Part shown: in pieces, positions 1 through 7,041 of the stretch
How the letters are laid out: each line of letters begins with the position of its first letter
Position numbering within the stretch: the first letter of the stretch is position 1
NCBI RefSeq assembly: GCF_004359215.1
Contig: NW_027152195.1
Location: 1,181 to 13,667 of the forward strand
Reading direction: 5' to 3'
Length of the DNA stretch: 12,487 bases
Origin: Bremia lactucae
Taxonomy: Eukaryota; Oomycota; Peronosporomycetes; Peronosporales; Peronosporaceae
Notes under the pieces: generated by a model
Told to the model about the DNA's origin: nothing
Seen by the model: only the letters and a program-made list of their open reading frames with translations
Databases searched by the model: none
Program-made: the position numbers and the translations under genes

Positions 1-2
1 AA

Positions 3-622
3 CAGAGGTTCCCACATGAGCAAGACGTGTTCGAGCAGGGGCTCCCACACGAGTTTGTGGCGGTCGAGCAGGGGCTCCCGCATCATGCGTCGACGGACGA
101 GTATGGGCTACTTCCGTCGCGCGATTTCGACGTCCTGGATGAGGACATCCAGTGTCTAGAGGGGGGTGCAGATTTAACACCTGACTGCGGTTCGCCAGCT
201 TCGAGCAGAGACTCGAAGCACGATGGGGACGCAAGCTACGAGAACTCAGCGTTGGAATGTGTCCACGCTATTGTGTACGTGGACGGGAGTCAACAAAGGC
301 GCCAATACATTGAGGTCGCGAGTCCACCTCGCGACGCGTCGTCGATTACGAGCCTTCCAGGACTATCCTGGAAGCATTTTCTACGCGACCTCAAGGGAGG
401 CACAGTGGAACAAGTATGTCTGGTCACCAACGAGGTGACCTATGATCCGAATGAGGAGCGAATGACGCGCCCTCGAAGCGCTGAACAATAGTCAGCGCGC
501 GAAGAAAGATTTGCGTCGTAATCTTGGGAGGCTCTGCGCGAGTCTGGTACCCCTTTCTATGACATCTCGAGAGTACGCAGACGTTTTTCCGGAGAAGATT
601 CCGGCTGAACTTCCTGCTGATC
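3..622 (+). pseudogene. pol: Element A pol: protease-RT connector and start of RT
   Basis: The frame is open from the window edge to TAG 489-491. It continues in the same phase past TAA 519-521 to about 567, then shifts phase. Residues such as [16 protein letters not shown] (about 350-395) resemble the segment that links protease to RT in oomycete gypsy polyproteins; this is recognition by memory, not by search. The stretch FYDISR then EYADVFPEK is the usual lead-in to a gypsy RT, where the DVFP-type motif precedes the fingers. The first part is rich in charged and Ser residues and has no catalytic motif, so it is probably a linker. The true start of the polyprotein is upstream of the window. 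The GTG at 27 is simply an internal Val codon. Confidence 0.72.
31..79 (+). repeat. 33-bp tandem repeat coding for an 11-residue unit
   Basis: The 16-mer TCGAGCAGGGGCTCCC occurs at 31-46 and 64-79, a period of 33 bp. In the open frame it gives EQGLPH twice, 11 residues apart. A more diverged unit seems to precede it (FPHEQDV), so the array may continue upstream of the window. It lies in the variable connector between protease and RT. Confidence 0.7.
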
Positions 623-628
623 GTTCTG

Positions 629-1304
629 CACGAGATTGATCTCGTACCAGGATCGAAATATTGTGTGACACGCCAGAGGCCGTTGCCTCGAGACCAAGTC
701 GAGGCTATTGATGCATTCTTTGAAGGTCGTCGCAAGGCCGGTCATGTGCGTGAGAGTGTCTCACCCCACTCGAGTCCAACCTTCTGCGTGAAGAAGGCTA
801 CGGGAGGCTGGCGTATAGTGCATGCTTTTAACAAGCTAAGCCCAAACGCCTATCCCCAGGAAAGACATGGTTCTAAACTCCATGTCAGGTAGCGTCATCT
901 TCAGCGCCATCGATCTGACCGATGGCTTCTACCAGATCTTGATGCGACAGAGTGGCATACCACTCACTGCGGTGAGTACCCCGAGTGGTATGCTATGGGA
1001 GTGGCTGGTGATGCCACAAGGATTAAAGAACGCACCAGCCACTTTCAATCGCATGGTATCTCAAGTGTTAAGACCGCTTCGAGACTTTGCTCCTAGCTAC
1101 TTCGATGACATTTTTGTCCACGGTCGCGCTGAGGGCAACCTCAGCGCTGTCCAAGTTCACCTTCAACACCTGAAGCAGGTGTTTCAAGTCATGCGGGATA
1201 ACAAATTATATGCAAACTTGAAGAAGTGTGTATTCTGTGCACCGGAGATTCCGGTGCTAAGTTGCTACGTGAGTTAATCGGGAGTTCGAGCCGATCCAGA
1301 GAAG
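629..1304 (+). pseudogene. pol: Element A pol: reverse transcriptase
   Basis: This is the RNA-dependent DNA polymerase that copies the element's RNA into cDNA. The fingers part runs in frame 2 from HEIDLVPGSKYC (629) through SSPTFCVKK to HAFNKL (about 841). There the sequence jumps to the IPRKD motif in another phase. Compared with the usual spacing, about 17 bases are missing. From 845 the frame is open to TAA 1275-1277. It shows palm motif A (FSAIDLTDGFYQI), motif B (VMPQGLKNAPATFNR) and the catalytic YFDD at 1098-1109. The stop at 1275 lies in the thumb just before GVRADPEK, and the phase continues unchanged into RNase H. Motifs are intact, but the gene is broken in at least two places. 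Confidence 0.9.
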
Positions 1305-1931
1305 GTGTCGTCAATCTGTTCTTGGCCCACACCCAAGAATCTTACGGAGTTGCGTCAATGGCTCGGTCTAGCTAATTACTTGCATAAGTTCACAAAGGAT
1401 TACGCCGGTTCTATACAGCCTCTGTCGTCACTTCTGAAGAAAGACGCCACGACCACGTGGCGTCCCGAGCATCAAGCTGCCTTTGACGCAGTGAAGAAGA
1501 GCCTGGCGTCAGCACCAGTGTTGGTACTCCCTGACGACACCAAGCCGTTTCACGTAGTGTGTGATGCAAGTGACTTTGCAATTGGATGCGCCCTCATGCA
1601 GTTGGATCATGAGGGCCGTGAAAGAGTCGTTAGTTACCAATCACGACAGATAAAGCCGACGGAGATGAACTATCCGGTCCACGATAAGGACCTATTAGCT
1701 ATGCGCTACGCACTCATCAAGTTTCGTGTCCACCTACTGGGCGAACGCACGTACGCTCTGTATACTGATCATGCATCGCTGCGTACTGCGATGAAGAGCC
1801 CACACCTGTCACAGCGGATAGCACGGTGGCTCTCTTTCTTCTCCGAGTACATCTTCGTCGTGCACTAAAAGCCAGACAAGACTAACATTCTTGCTGACGC
1901 ACTGTCACGACATCCAGATTATGATCCTCGT
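1305..1931 (+). pseudogene. pol: Element A pol: RNase H
   Basis: RNase H removes the RNA strand of the RNA-DNA hybrid during reverse transcription. After the RT connection motif LRQWLGLANYLHKF, the domain shows DASDFAIG (first catalytic Asp), HDKDLLAM, and YTDHASL (third catalytic Asp). The middle position is normally Glu (ELLAM) in Ty3/gypsy RNase H, and element B has Glu there; here GAC at 1689-1691 gives Asp. The frame runs to TAA 1866-1868. The same phase then continues with KPDKTNILADALSRHPDYDP, the usual RNase H to integrase tether, so this is a point stop inside one gene rather than a true end. Confidence 0.88.
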
Positions 1932-3048
1932 ATGGTACAGAGTCGTCAGGCAACTGACGACGACGATGAAGACGATCGATGTGCGACGTGTGTGTGGTTG
2001 AATCTAAGTCGGGTCACTCCCGAGTTATGCCTTTTCGATGAAATCGTCGCGGCTTACGCGAACGACCGGATTACGCGGACATTATTGCCTATCTGCGCCC
2101 TCCAAGTGATGCTGCACTGGGAGCTCTTTCGCGAACGAGCGTGAACACATTGATCGATACAGTATGGATGGTGATGTGCTGTTATACAGCATCGATAAAT
2201 TCGATGCACCTCGAACAGTGATTGCGAATGACTTGGATTTGGTGCTCGTATCATCCACGAGTACCATGATGCCCCAATTAGCGGTCATCTGGGATTTGCG
2301 TGCTCGTATCATCCACGAGTACCATGATGCCCCAATCAGCGGTCATCTGGGCCGCGAAAAGACATTCGCGGCTGTATCCCGTGACTTCTTCTGGCCCCAC
2401 ATGTACAAGTGGGTTCGAGACTGGATTCGCACCTGCGAAATATGTCAGCGAGTGAAGCCATCTCCATCGTCGCAGGCATCCCTGCGACCTCTGCCGATTG
2501 CATCTGGGGCTTGGCGCTCGGTTTCAATGGACTTTATCTTCGGGCTTGCACCCGATGGCCAAGACCGAACGGGTATTCTGGTCTTTGTGGACAGATTTAG
2601 CACAATGGCACATCTGGTACCTGTTCATGCAACGATCCCCGCGGCTAAGACCGCGGTGCACTTCATTGACGCTGTGTTTCGCCATCACGGTCTTCCAGAC
2701 AACATAGTCTCGGACCGTGATCCTCGTTTCACATCGGCGTTTTGGACGTCATTGTTCGAGTTGCTTGGCACGAAGCTGCAAATGTCGACAGCAGCCCATC
2801 CGGAAACGGATGGGCAAACAGAGAGGGTTAATCGGGTCCTTGAAGATGTTCTTCGAAGTTACGCTACTCCCTTTTCGAGTTGGAGTGCATTTTTGCCACT
2901 TGCGGAGTTTGCACACAACAACGCGGTTCACGCGTCAACGGGGTTGACGCCATTTTTTGCAAATTTGGCCGTCATCCTCGTGTACCTACTCTTCTTGCCG
3001 TGGGTCAACCCACGGCTCTTCGTGGGCTCCACTCTGGCGGGGGGGGGG
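1932..3048 (+). pseudogene. pol: Element A pol: integrase, zinc-binding and core domains
   Basis: Integrase inserts the cDNA into chromosomes. The N-terminal tether (1932-2066) shifts phase twice, near 2066 and 2133, each time equivalent to one lost base. From 2164 a long frame covers the HHCC zinc-binding domain (His pair in HEYHDAPISGHLGREKT, Cys pair in TCEICQRVK) and the catalytic core. The core has Asp in SMDFIFGL, Asp in SDRDPRF and Glu in GQTERVN. Thirty-five residues separate the second Asp from the Glu, so the DD35E triad is intact. Conserved HNNAVHASTG follows. Near 2955 the phase changes (FGRHPRVP is in frame 3) and it changes again at a run of ten G at 3039-3048. A 58-bp tandem duplication sits in front of the zinc domain. 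Confidence 0.9.
2236..2350 (+). repeat. 58-bp tandem duplication in integrase A
   Basis: The block at 2236-2292 (57 bp) is followed directly by a near copy at 2293-2350 (58 bp). The copies differ by one missing C in the first and one T/C substitution. Only the second copy is in the phase that gives the zinc-binding motif RIIHEYHDAPISGHLG. The first is read one phase off (LVSSTSTMMPQLAV). The net gain is 57 bp, so the frame downstream is kept. Confidence 0.92.
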
Positions 3049-3565
3049 TGATAGTGGTAAACAACGGTCGAGTGCAGCTCACGGTATTCTGAGCGCGAAT
3101 GTTGTCACCCAACCCAAGGTGAACTCTTCTGTTTTGACGCCACGTGACGTGGCGTCCCCGCTAGCTCAATGGGCTGCACAGACGCTGATTGACCCTTCTT
3201 CGGGTATGCGAAGACCTCAAGCCAACTACGCGCCGATTGAATCGGCGCGACCAATTGATGACATGGCTGTGTCAGAGTTTATACTCCAATGTCAAGCCAT
3301 CACGAAGTTTGTACGCGATACTCTTCGATCTCCAGTGGATAGACAGAAAGCGAATGCAGACAAACGTGGCAGAAAGAACATGAGTACCTTCAAGAAAGGT
3401 GATCGTGTATTGTTATCTACTGAAGGCCTACGAGATTCTGCAGTTATCAATCTTGGCGCGAGCAAACTCGCGCCACGTTTCATCGGCCCATTCACGGCAC
3501 TCAAGGCAATCGGCGACGCATACACGCTGGACATCCCTTCGTCACTGCGACTTCGGCCGATGTAA
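3049..3565 (+). pseudogene. pol: Element A pol: integrase C-terminal part with GPY/F module
   Basis: After the G-run at 3039-3048 the reading continues in frame 2. It is open to TAA 3563-3565. The segment contains the helical stretch typical of gypsy integrase C-termini (FILQCQAITKFVRDTLRSPVDRQ is read in it, followed by NADKRG). KKGDRVLLST and RFIGPFTALK then give the GPY/F module, followed by DAYTLDIP. In chromoviruses this module precedes the chromodomain linker. About 300 bp between the integrase core and this part read as a low-complexity variable stretch with Ser and Pro. The stop at 3563 falls where the family normally continues with an FYVGRL-type motif, so it is a lesion. Confidence 0.8.
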
Positions 3566-3600
3566 AACGTCACGGGTATGGCCCAGCTACGCCTCACGGG

Positions 3601-4211
3601 TTGGCTCCGTCATTAGAGTCAAAGGCTCATAGGTCGACCTTCCCTCTCGCCTTGCTCGACGCGACAGCGACATCGCACGCGGCTGCGTCCCAGTCTGCGC
3701 GTGCCCAAGAACCTGGCGTTCCAGGTTCCGCATCCGTTCAAGCAGCTCGCGGTTCGACTGTCGAATCTCGCTCGCTGTTCTCTTAGTCCGCGCAGCTCGA
3801 TCAAGGGCAGCTTCAGCTTCTAGCTGGGCATCGGCAGCCTTGTTCACAGCCGCTTGTGGACGCGGAAGGTCGAAGCGCTGGATCGTGGAACGATTGTTGG
3901 GTCACGAGGACCCTCGTCGCGAAACGACATCGTCGCGACTCCATGCGCGCGTGGTTCCAACCGCGCGCAAGTATCGTGTACGTTGGCTCGGGTTATCACC
4001 CGAGCAGGATACGTGGGAACCGCGCTCTTCGCTCCTTTGAGACGTTCCAGACGTCGTTCGGGCATACGAGTCCGTGCATACGCTTGGTTCAGATTTGGTC
4101 GACGACCTGAGTGTTCTCGCGGTGAGCGAGGACGAGACGAACGACTACTGTGTCGTGGTGAAGCGTCACACGACTACGAGACCAAGAGCGATTGCGAGAA
4201 TGTCGTGGTGA
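3601..4211 (+). pseudogene. pol: Element A pol: linker and chromodomain
   Basis: A Ser, Ala and Gln-rich linker in frame 1 (3601 to about 3870, one TAG at 3784-3786) ends in QPLVDAEG. The phase then shifts to frame 3 for the chromodomain. There RWIVERLLGHED (beta strand with aromatic cage residue W), YRVRWLGLSPEQDTWEPRSSLL and DVPDVVRAYE follow the usual pattern of a chromodomain with its WEP motif and C-terminal helix. An in-frame TGA at 4038-4040 separates the WEP part from the helix. The frame ends at TGA 4209-4211 after an Asp/Glu-rich tail. In chromoviruses this domain steers integration to particular chromatin marks. The aromatic cage, which would indicate methyl-lysine binding, is only partly recognisable. 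Confidence 0.82.
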
Positions 4212-4258
4212 AATATCACCAGGAAGAGCGACGACGAGAACGTCGTGGTGAACGTGTG

Positions 4259-4345
4259 TCACCACGACCACGCGAACGAGAACGTCGGAGCGAGCGCATG
4301 GCACCACGACCCCGAGAACGCGAGTGGTGTCACCAGCGTGCGCCA
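4259..4345. repeat. Degenerate 42-bp repeat, Arg-rich on both strands
   Basis: ACCACGACC recurs at 4261 and 4303, followed by CGAGAACG-type sequence, a period of 42 bp (14 codons). Less regular CGTCGTGGTGAA motifs precede it from about 4150. Both strands read Arg-rich. The minus strand gives an Arg/Ser tail (RSRGRG, RRSRSRGRG, RRSRRRSS) to the antisense ORF. Confidence 0.6.
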
Positions 4346-4878
4346 CGATTAACCGCGGTCTTGTGCTCTATCAAGCTGCGCTTATACCGTCCGATCCAGA
4401 GCTGTTCATATTTGCTGAGTGGATACTCAGCGACGTGTCGTTGCCAAGTTTCGCGAGTTGGACGAGGCATCGAGTCACAAAAGTTACAAGATTCGTAGCA
4501 GAGTCGATCTACGTTCCACGCGTTCTCGCATACCTTCTTGCGCAGCACACTGACTGAGTCTTCGGCGTGGATATATTCGCGATTAGCTAGCCACTGCTGG
4601 AAGCTCCTTCCGTCTTCAAGCATCCAGTTCCACCGCCGGATGAACGCGCACCAAGAACGCTGGAGCGACTCGTACGAGATGCCATCAAGACTCTTCCCGC
4701 ATAATCCACCGAAACGCCGGAAGCAATCCTGCATCGTTTCAAGGGAGTCCGGAGCTCGAGCTCCGGACAAGTCGTATAGCGCCCAAGGGATCAGGTGCTG
4801 ATCCATCACGTGGTCTATCGAACTCCCGCTGACAGTGCGCGGGAGTGCTGTGGTGTTGCCGTTCGCGTCTTCAGTCAT
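4330..4878 (-). CDS. Antisense ORF of element A, unknown function
   Basis: I do not recognise the family. The frame is open from beyond 4923 down to TGA 4330-4332. I take the ATG at 4876-4878 as start because the 4923 codon is GTG; this gives 182 residues. The protein looks like a real globular product. It is rich in Trp and Cys (RRWNWMLEDGRSFQQW, ENAWNVDRLCYESCNFCDS, ETWQRHVAEYPLSKYEQLW), with no membrane segment or known catalytic motif. The same phase continues past the stop for 37 residues of Arg/Ser-rich tail, to TGA 4216-4218. That tail would suit nucleic-acid binding. The second stop lies 4 bp from the pol stop at 4209-4211. It has only one break in over 600 bp, while pol is interrupted far more densely. 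An ORF placed like the antisense ORFs of Grande or RIRE2 is my inference. Confidence 0.55.
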   Translation of the reverse strand: MTEDANGNTTALPRTVSGSSIDHVMDQHLIPWALYDLSGARAPDSLETMQDCFRRFGGLCGKSLDGISYESLQRSWCAFIRRWNWMLEDGRSFQQWLANREYIHAEDSVSVLRKKVCENAWNVDRLCYESCNFCDSMPRPTRETWQRHVAEYPLSKYEQLWIGRYKRSLIEHKTAVNRGARW

Positions 4879-4940
4879 CGTTTGGTTTGAGCGGCCGTTA
4901 GGGTCTTGTAGTTGGGCACTCACGGTGTGTGAGTGCTGTC

Positions 4941-4955
4941 TTGAGAAGGCTGTGA
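4941..4955 (+). promoter_or_regulatory. Possible degenerate polypurine tract of element A
   Basis: A purine-leaning stretch (GAGAAGGCTGTGA) directly precedes the inferred LTR start TGTAATGGG at 4956. A polypurine tract primes plus-strand synthesis at this position. Pyrimidines interrupt it, so it may be decayed or misplaced. Confidence 0.35.
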
Positions 4956-5280
4956 TGTAATGGGCCGCCCCGTTACATAAGTAGTTTCGATTAAGTTTAC
5001 ATGTTACTTAAGTAGGGGTGGCACTTTCGAGGTAGCGAAAGCAGCACGTCGAATTTTAGCTGGTTTAATGGGCTCAGTCCCATTATTAGCCAGTAAGATA
5101 TAAGCACGTAGATTGAGTGAATCCCATGAGTCCAAGGGAACCATTCGTACTTAGGATGATTAAAAGACAAAATATAAAACAGAGTTAAAAATACTAAACA
5201 CCTAAAACTTGGGCTTTGAGGCTTCCTCAAAGCGTTAAAAATAGTGTAAGCTAAGTACGGGTTGTTCTAGCCCCGTTACA
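4956..5280 (+). repeat. 3' LTR of element A
   Basis: The start TGTAATGGG and the end CCCCGTTACA form the short inverted ends expected of an LTR, TG...CA. The 325-bp unit lies directly after the antisense ORF and a weak purine tract. It ends exactly at the base where similarity to the element B LTR begins. Inside are GATATAAG near 5097 as a possible TATA box, and a perfect 9-bp hairpin with a 3-base loop at 5213-5233. No second copy is present in the window, so the boundaries rest on terminal motifs and position. No gene is seen in this stretch; minus-strand frames across it have no recognisable content. Confidence 0.68.
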
Positions 5281-5480
5281 CTTTCTAAGGTATATCCTCT
5301 TGGGCACTAGTTGCCACTTGGTTCTACGAACCCCTGAATCCCTTTAACTAAGATTCCTTTAGCTTTTATAGCTTGTACGACCCCCTGAGTTTTTAAAAAA
5401 ACATTGGTTTAACAGAACTAAGTGACTCTCTGAGTCTGAAAGTCTTCCCCTGACTTTAGGAGCGAGGTAGCTCCGCAACA
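5281..5480 (+). repeat. 5' LTR remnant of element B (downstream 200 bp)
   Basis: The stretch from CTTTCTAAGGTATATCC to GCTCCGCAACA matches 12014-12211 of the 3' LTR almost base for base, with differences concentrated around 5385-5415. The upstream part of the LTR, equal to 11726-12013, is absent here. The sequence upstream of 5281 is instead the LTR of element A. Confidence 0.93.
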
Positions 5481-5482
5481 CC

Positions 5483-5497
5483 TGGTAGCACTCGTAG
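5483..5497 (+). other. Primer-binding site of element B
   Basis: TGGTAGCACTCG begins two bases after the 5' LTR ends (5480). A PBS begins with TGG because it pairs with the CCA end of a tRNA. The matching tRNA would end in CGAGTGCTACCA; I cannot name it from sequence alone. The gag phase is open straight through this site. Confidence 0.65.
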
Positions 5498-5701
5498 TCA
5501 ATCTACGCCTGAGTCTTCAAAAGACTATTTTTTCACTAAGATAAAAGAGGTTCCAGAATTGTCAGAAGCGCAACGCGCCGCTTATGACAAGCTCAAAACC
5601 TTATTCGGGCTTGAGCACGTGGGATTTATTATCTCCTAGGGACCAAAGGTCCTGCATGCAAGGCTTGAAGCCTTCATGCGGCACGAAGCCTCCCTGATCG
5701 G

Positions 5702-5771
5702 TCAGGTACAGGATCATTTAGCGGCATCTATGCCAACCCGCATAGATGCCGCTAAATGGTCCTGTACCTGA
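5702..5771. repeat. 32-bp near-perfect inverted repeat in gag
   Basis: The left arm 5702-5733 and right arm 5740-5771 are complementary over 32 positions with one T-G wobble (5714 with 5759). The loop is CAACCC. The left arm reads as normal gag (QVQDHLAASM). The right arm ends in the gag-breaking TGA. Confidence 0.95.
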
Positions 5772-5877
5772 TACATCTCTGTACCTGACTCAGAGCCGAG
5801 GGCTCGCCCTCTAACCGTAAATGTGAAGACATTTGAGGGAAAAGAAGGAGAAAATTTCCCTTTTTGGATTTTAATTT

Positions 5878-5905
5878 CAATCGTTTTTTTTTCAGAAAAC
5901 GATTG
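5878..5905. repeat. 10-bp perfect hairpin at a gag frame break
   Basis: CAATCGTTTT (5878-5887) and AAAACGATTG (5896-5905) pair perfectly around an 8-base loop. It lies between gag motifs GENFPFW and [11 protein letters not shown], where the phase changes from frame 3 to frame 2. About 35-40 bp seem to be extra compared with usual spacing. Confidence 0.85.
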
Positions 5906-6607
5906 CAGATGGAAATGTCCATTGATTCCGCCTTGTTCTTAACAGAACGGCAAAAGGTGGCTATGGCTATTTCCAAACTTGGAGGTAGAGCCATGGTGTG
6001 AACACTATCGTGCAGCACACCATAAACGACGCTTTTCCCTCAGAAAATTCGCTGAAACAGCAAATGACGAGCATGTTTGCACCGCCTGATCAGGCTTTCG
6101 CATGCGAGCACGGCTCCTAGCGACTCGACAGGGTAAAAGAACCCTAGAGGACTTTGCCCAGGAGTTGCATCAAGACCCGGTGCAAGAAGCAATTGTAGTC
6201 ATCATCTTTATGGGAGGTCTTAATGAGGACGTTTCCCGGACAGAATTATCCCGATCTCATCCTGCTACGTTCGAAGAGCCAGTTGCCATAGCACTACGCG
6301 CCGAGTTTGACTTTAAGTGTGCTCGCGTTAGCACGCCTGTCTACCAAACAAGCTCTTCGAGCACATGGGTTCCGTCTAATAGAGCGGAACCAATGGATTT
6401 AAGCCTCGTTAAGGAAGGAGAAGAGGCTCTTCAAGCTGTGGAACAGCATAAGACCATCCGATGATGTTATATGTGCGGAAGCACGCAAAGCTCCGACCTA
6501 TACCAGAGATCTGGTACGGTGCGGGAAAACGTCGATACCCAGTAGGTGCGGGGCGCCCTACTGGGGAAGACCTATGTTTTATTGAACCTCAAGCAGGTGA
6601 GAATTAA

Positions 6608-7041
6608 CAGAACCTAGCCCCAATCAGCTCGGTGCTAAATGACACGGGGCGAGAGTACAAACCTGGCTTGCTAGTCGCACAAGCGACTGTAAAGGGCTTT
6701 GATAAGCCGTGGTCAATTTTAATTGACTCAGGAGCGTCTTGCAATTATGCTCGACGCTTTCCTTTGAAGGAAGTCAACAATACGTTGAGGGCGCTTGAAG
6801 CGCATGAAGGTGACACAATCACTGTTCGCTTAGCGACTGGGACTCGTGTTACTGTTCCCAAAGTTCCATTGAGCTTAGGTATAAAGTTTCTGGACTTTGA
6901 CAGTATGGAACGCTGTCTCGTCCTTGATTTGGATTCGAGATATGATCTCATTCTGGTATGGCCTGGTTAGAACACCATGAGCCATAGGTCGATTGGAGGT
7001 CTAAGACCTTAAGCGCCACGCGCAATGTTCCTAGCAAAGTT
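6608..7041 (+). pseudogene. pol: Element B pol: aspartic protease
   Basis: The retropepsin-like protease cuts the polyprotein into its parts. The frame opens after TAA 6605-6607. PGLLVAQATVKGFDKPWS leads to ILIDSGASCNYA, with the catalytic D-S-G at 6725-6733. LATGTRVTV and LDLDSRYDLIL (the flap and the second conserved ILG-like motif, here ILV) follow. Near 6957 the phase shifts and MAWLEHHEP (from 6958) completes the usual end of the domain. TAG 6982-6984 then interrupts it, and VDWRSKTLSATRNV continues in the same phase. The enzyme works as a dimer in this family, so one D-S-G per chain is expected. Gag and protease are separated by about 140 bp of debris. The domain identity is secure, and the gene is broken by at least one shift and one stop. 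Confidence 0.85.

Larger units (their letters stand above)
1..5280 (+). mobile_element. Ty3/gypsy chromovirus element A, 5' part outside window
   Basis: This is a degenerate LTR retrotransposon read on the plus strand. The visible order is protease-RT connector, RT, RNase H, integrase with zinc-binding domain, GPY/F module and chromodomain, then an antisense ORF and a 3' LTR. Integrase placed after RNase H defines Ty3/gypsy, and the C-terminal chromodomain places it in the chromovirus branch. The 5' LTR, gag and protease lie upstream of the window. The coding part contains in-frame stops near 489, 519, 1275, 1866, 3563 and 4038. Frame changes lie near 567, 625, 841, 2066, 2133, 2955, 3045 and 3870. 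The copy is therefore not autonomous. Its LTR ends at 5280, directly against a truncated LTR of element B. Confidence 0.88.
5484..6601 (+). pseudogene. gag: Element B gag (capsid and nucleocapsid), broken
   Basis: Gag forms the particle that packages the element's RNA. No ATG is seen in the open phase before AQRAAYDKLKTLFGLEHVGF. After TAG 5637-5639 the phase continues with ARLEAFMRHEASLIGQVQDHLAASMPTR (5664-5740, shown in parts) until TGA 5769-5771 inside a hairpin. [17 protein letters not shown] (about 5817-5868) is the start of the retrotransposon gag domain. Frame 2 then gives [18 protein letters not shown]. Frame 1 gives LKQQMTSMFAPPDQAF, and frame 3 from 6102 gives RARLLATRQGK through EPMDLS to TGA 6462-6464. 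CYMCGSTQ follows as the first half of a CCHC zinc knuckle; the His and last Cys are not recognisable. From 6490 to 6607 I see only non-coding debris. It is clearly non-functional. Confidence 0.82.

Noticed and set aside
223..438. Plus-strand ORF in another frame inside the connector of element A
   Set aside because: It overlaps the longer frame with the [10 protein letters not shown] connector motif and has no recognisable content.
3587..3847. Minus-strand coiled-coil ORF as a separate gene
   Set aside because: It lies opposite the linker and chromodomain start of pol A, whose sense reading is recognisable. Kept only as a finding to test.
3854..4498. 214-residue plus-strand Arg-rich ORF
   Set aside because: It is out of phase with the chromodomain, crosses the antisense ORF, and owes its Arg content to the CGN-rich repeat at 4259-4345.
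4997..5230. 77-residue minus-strand hydrophobic ORF
   Set aside because: It lies wholly inside the inferred LTR of element A in AT-rich sequence and shows no motif.
5281..5480. Solo LTR or independent repeat
   Set aside because: It is followed at once by a primer-binding site and gag, and matches the end of the 3' LTR at 12211, so it belongs to element B.
5002..5480. A full-length 5' LTR of element B starting at TGTTAC (5002)
   Set aside because: The length (479 bp) would fit the 486-bp 3' LTR, but 5002-5280 shows no similarity to 11726-12013, while 5280 ends in an LTR terminus of another family.
5752..6018. 88-residue minus-strand ORF
   Set aside because: It is the shadow of the gag segment VNVKTFEG to KLGGRA.
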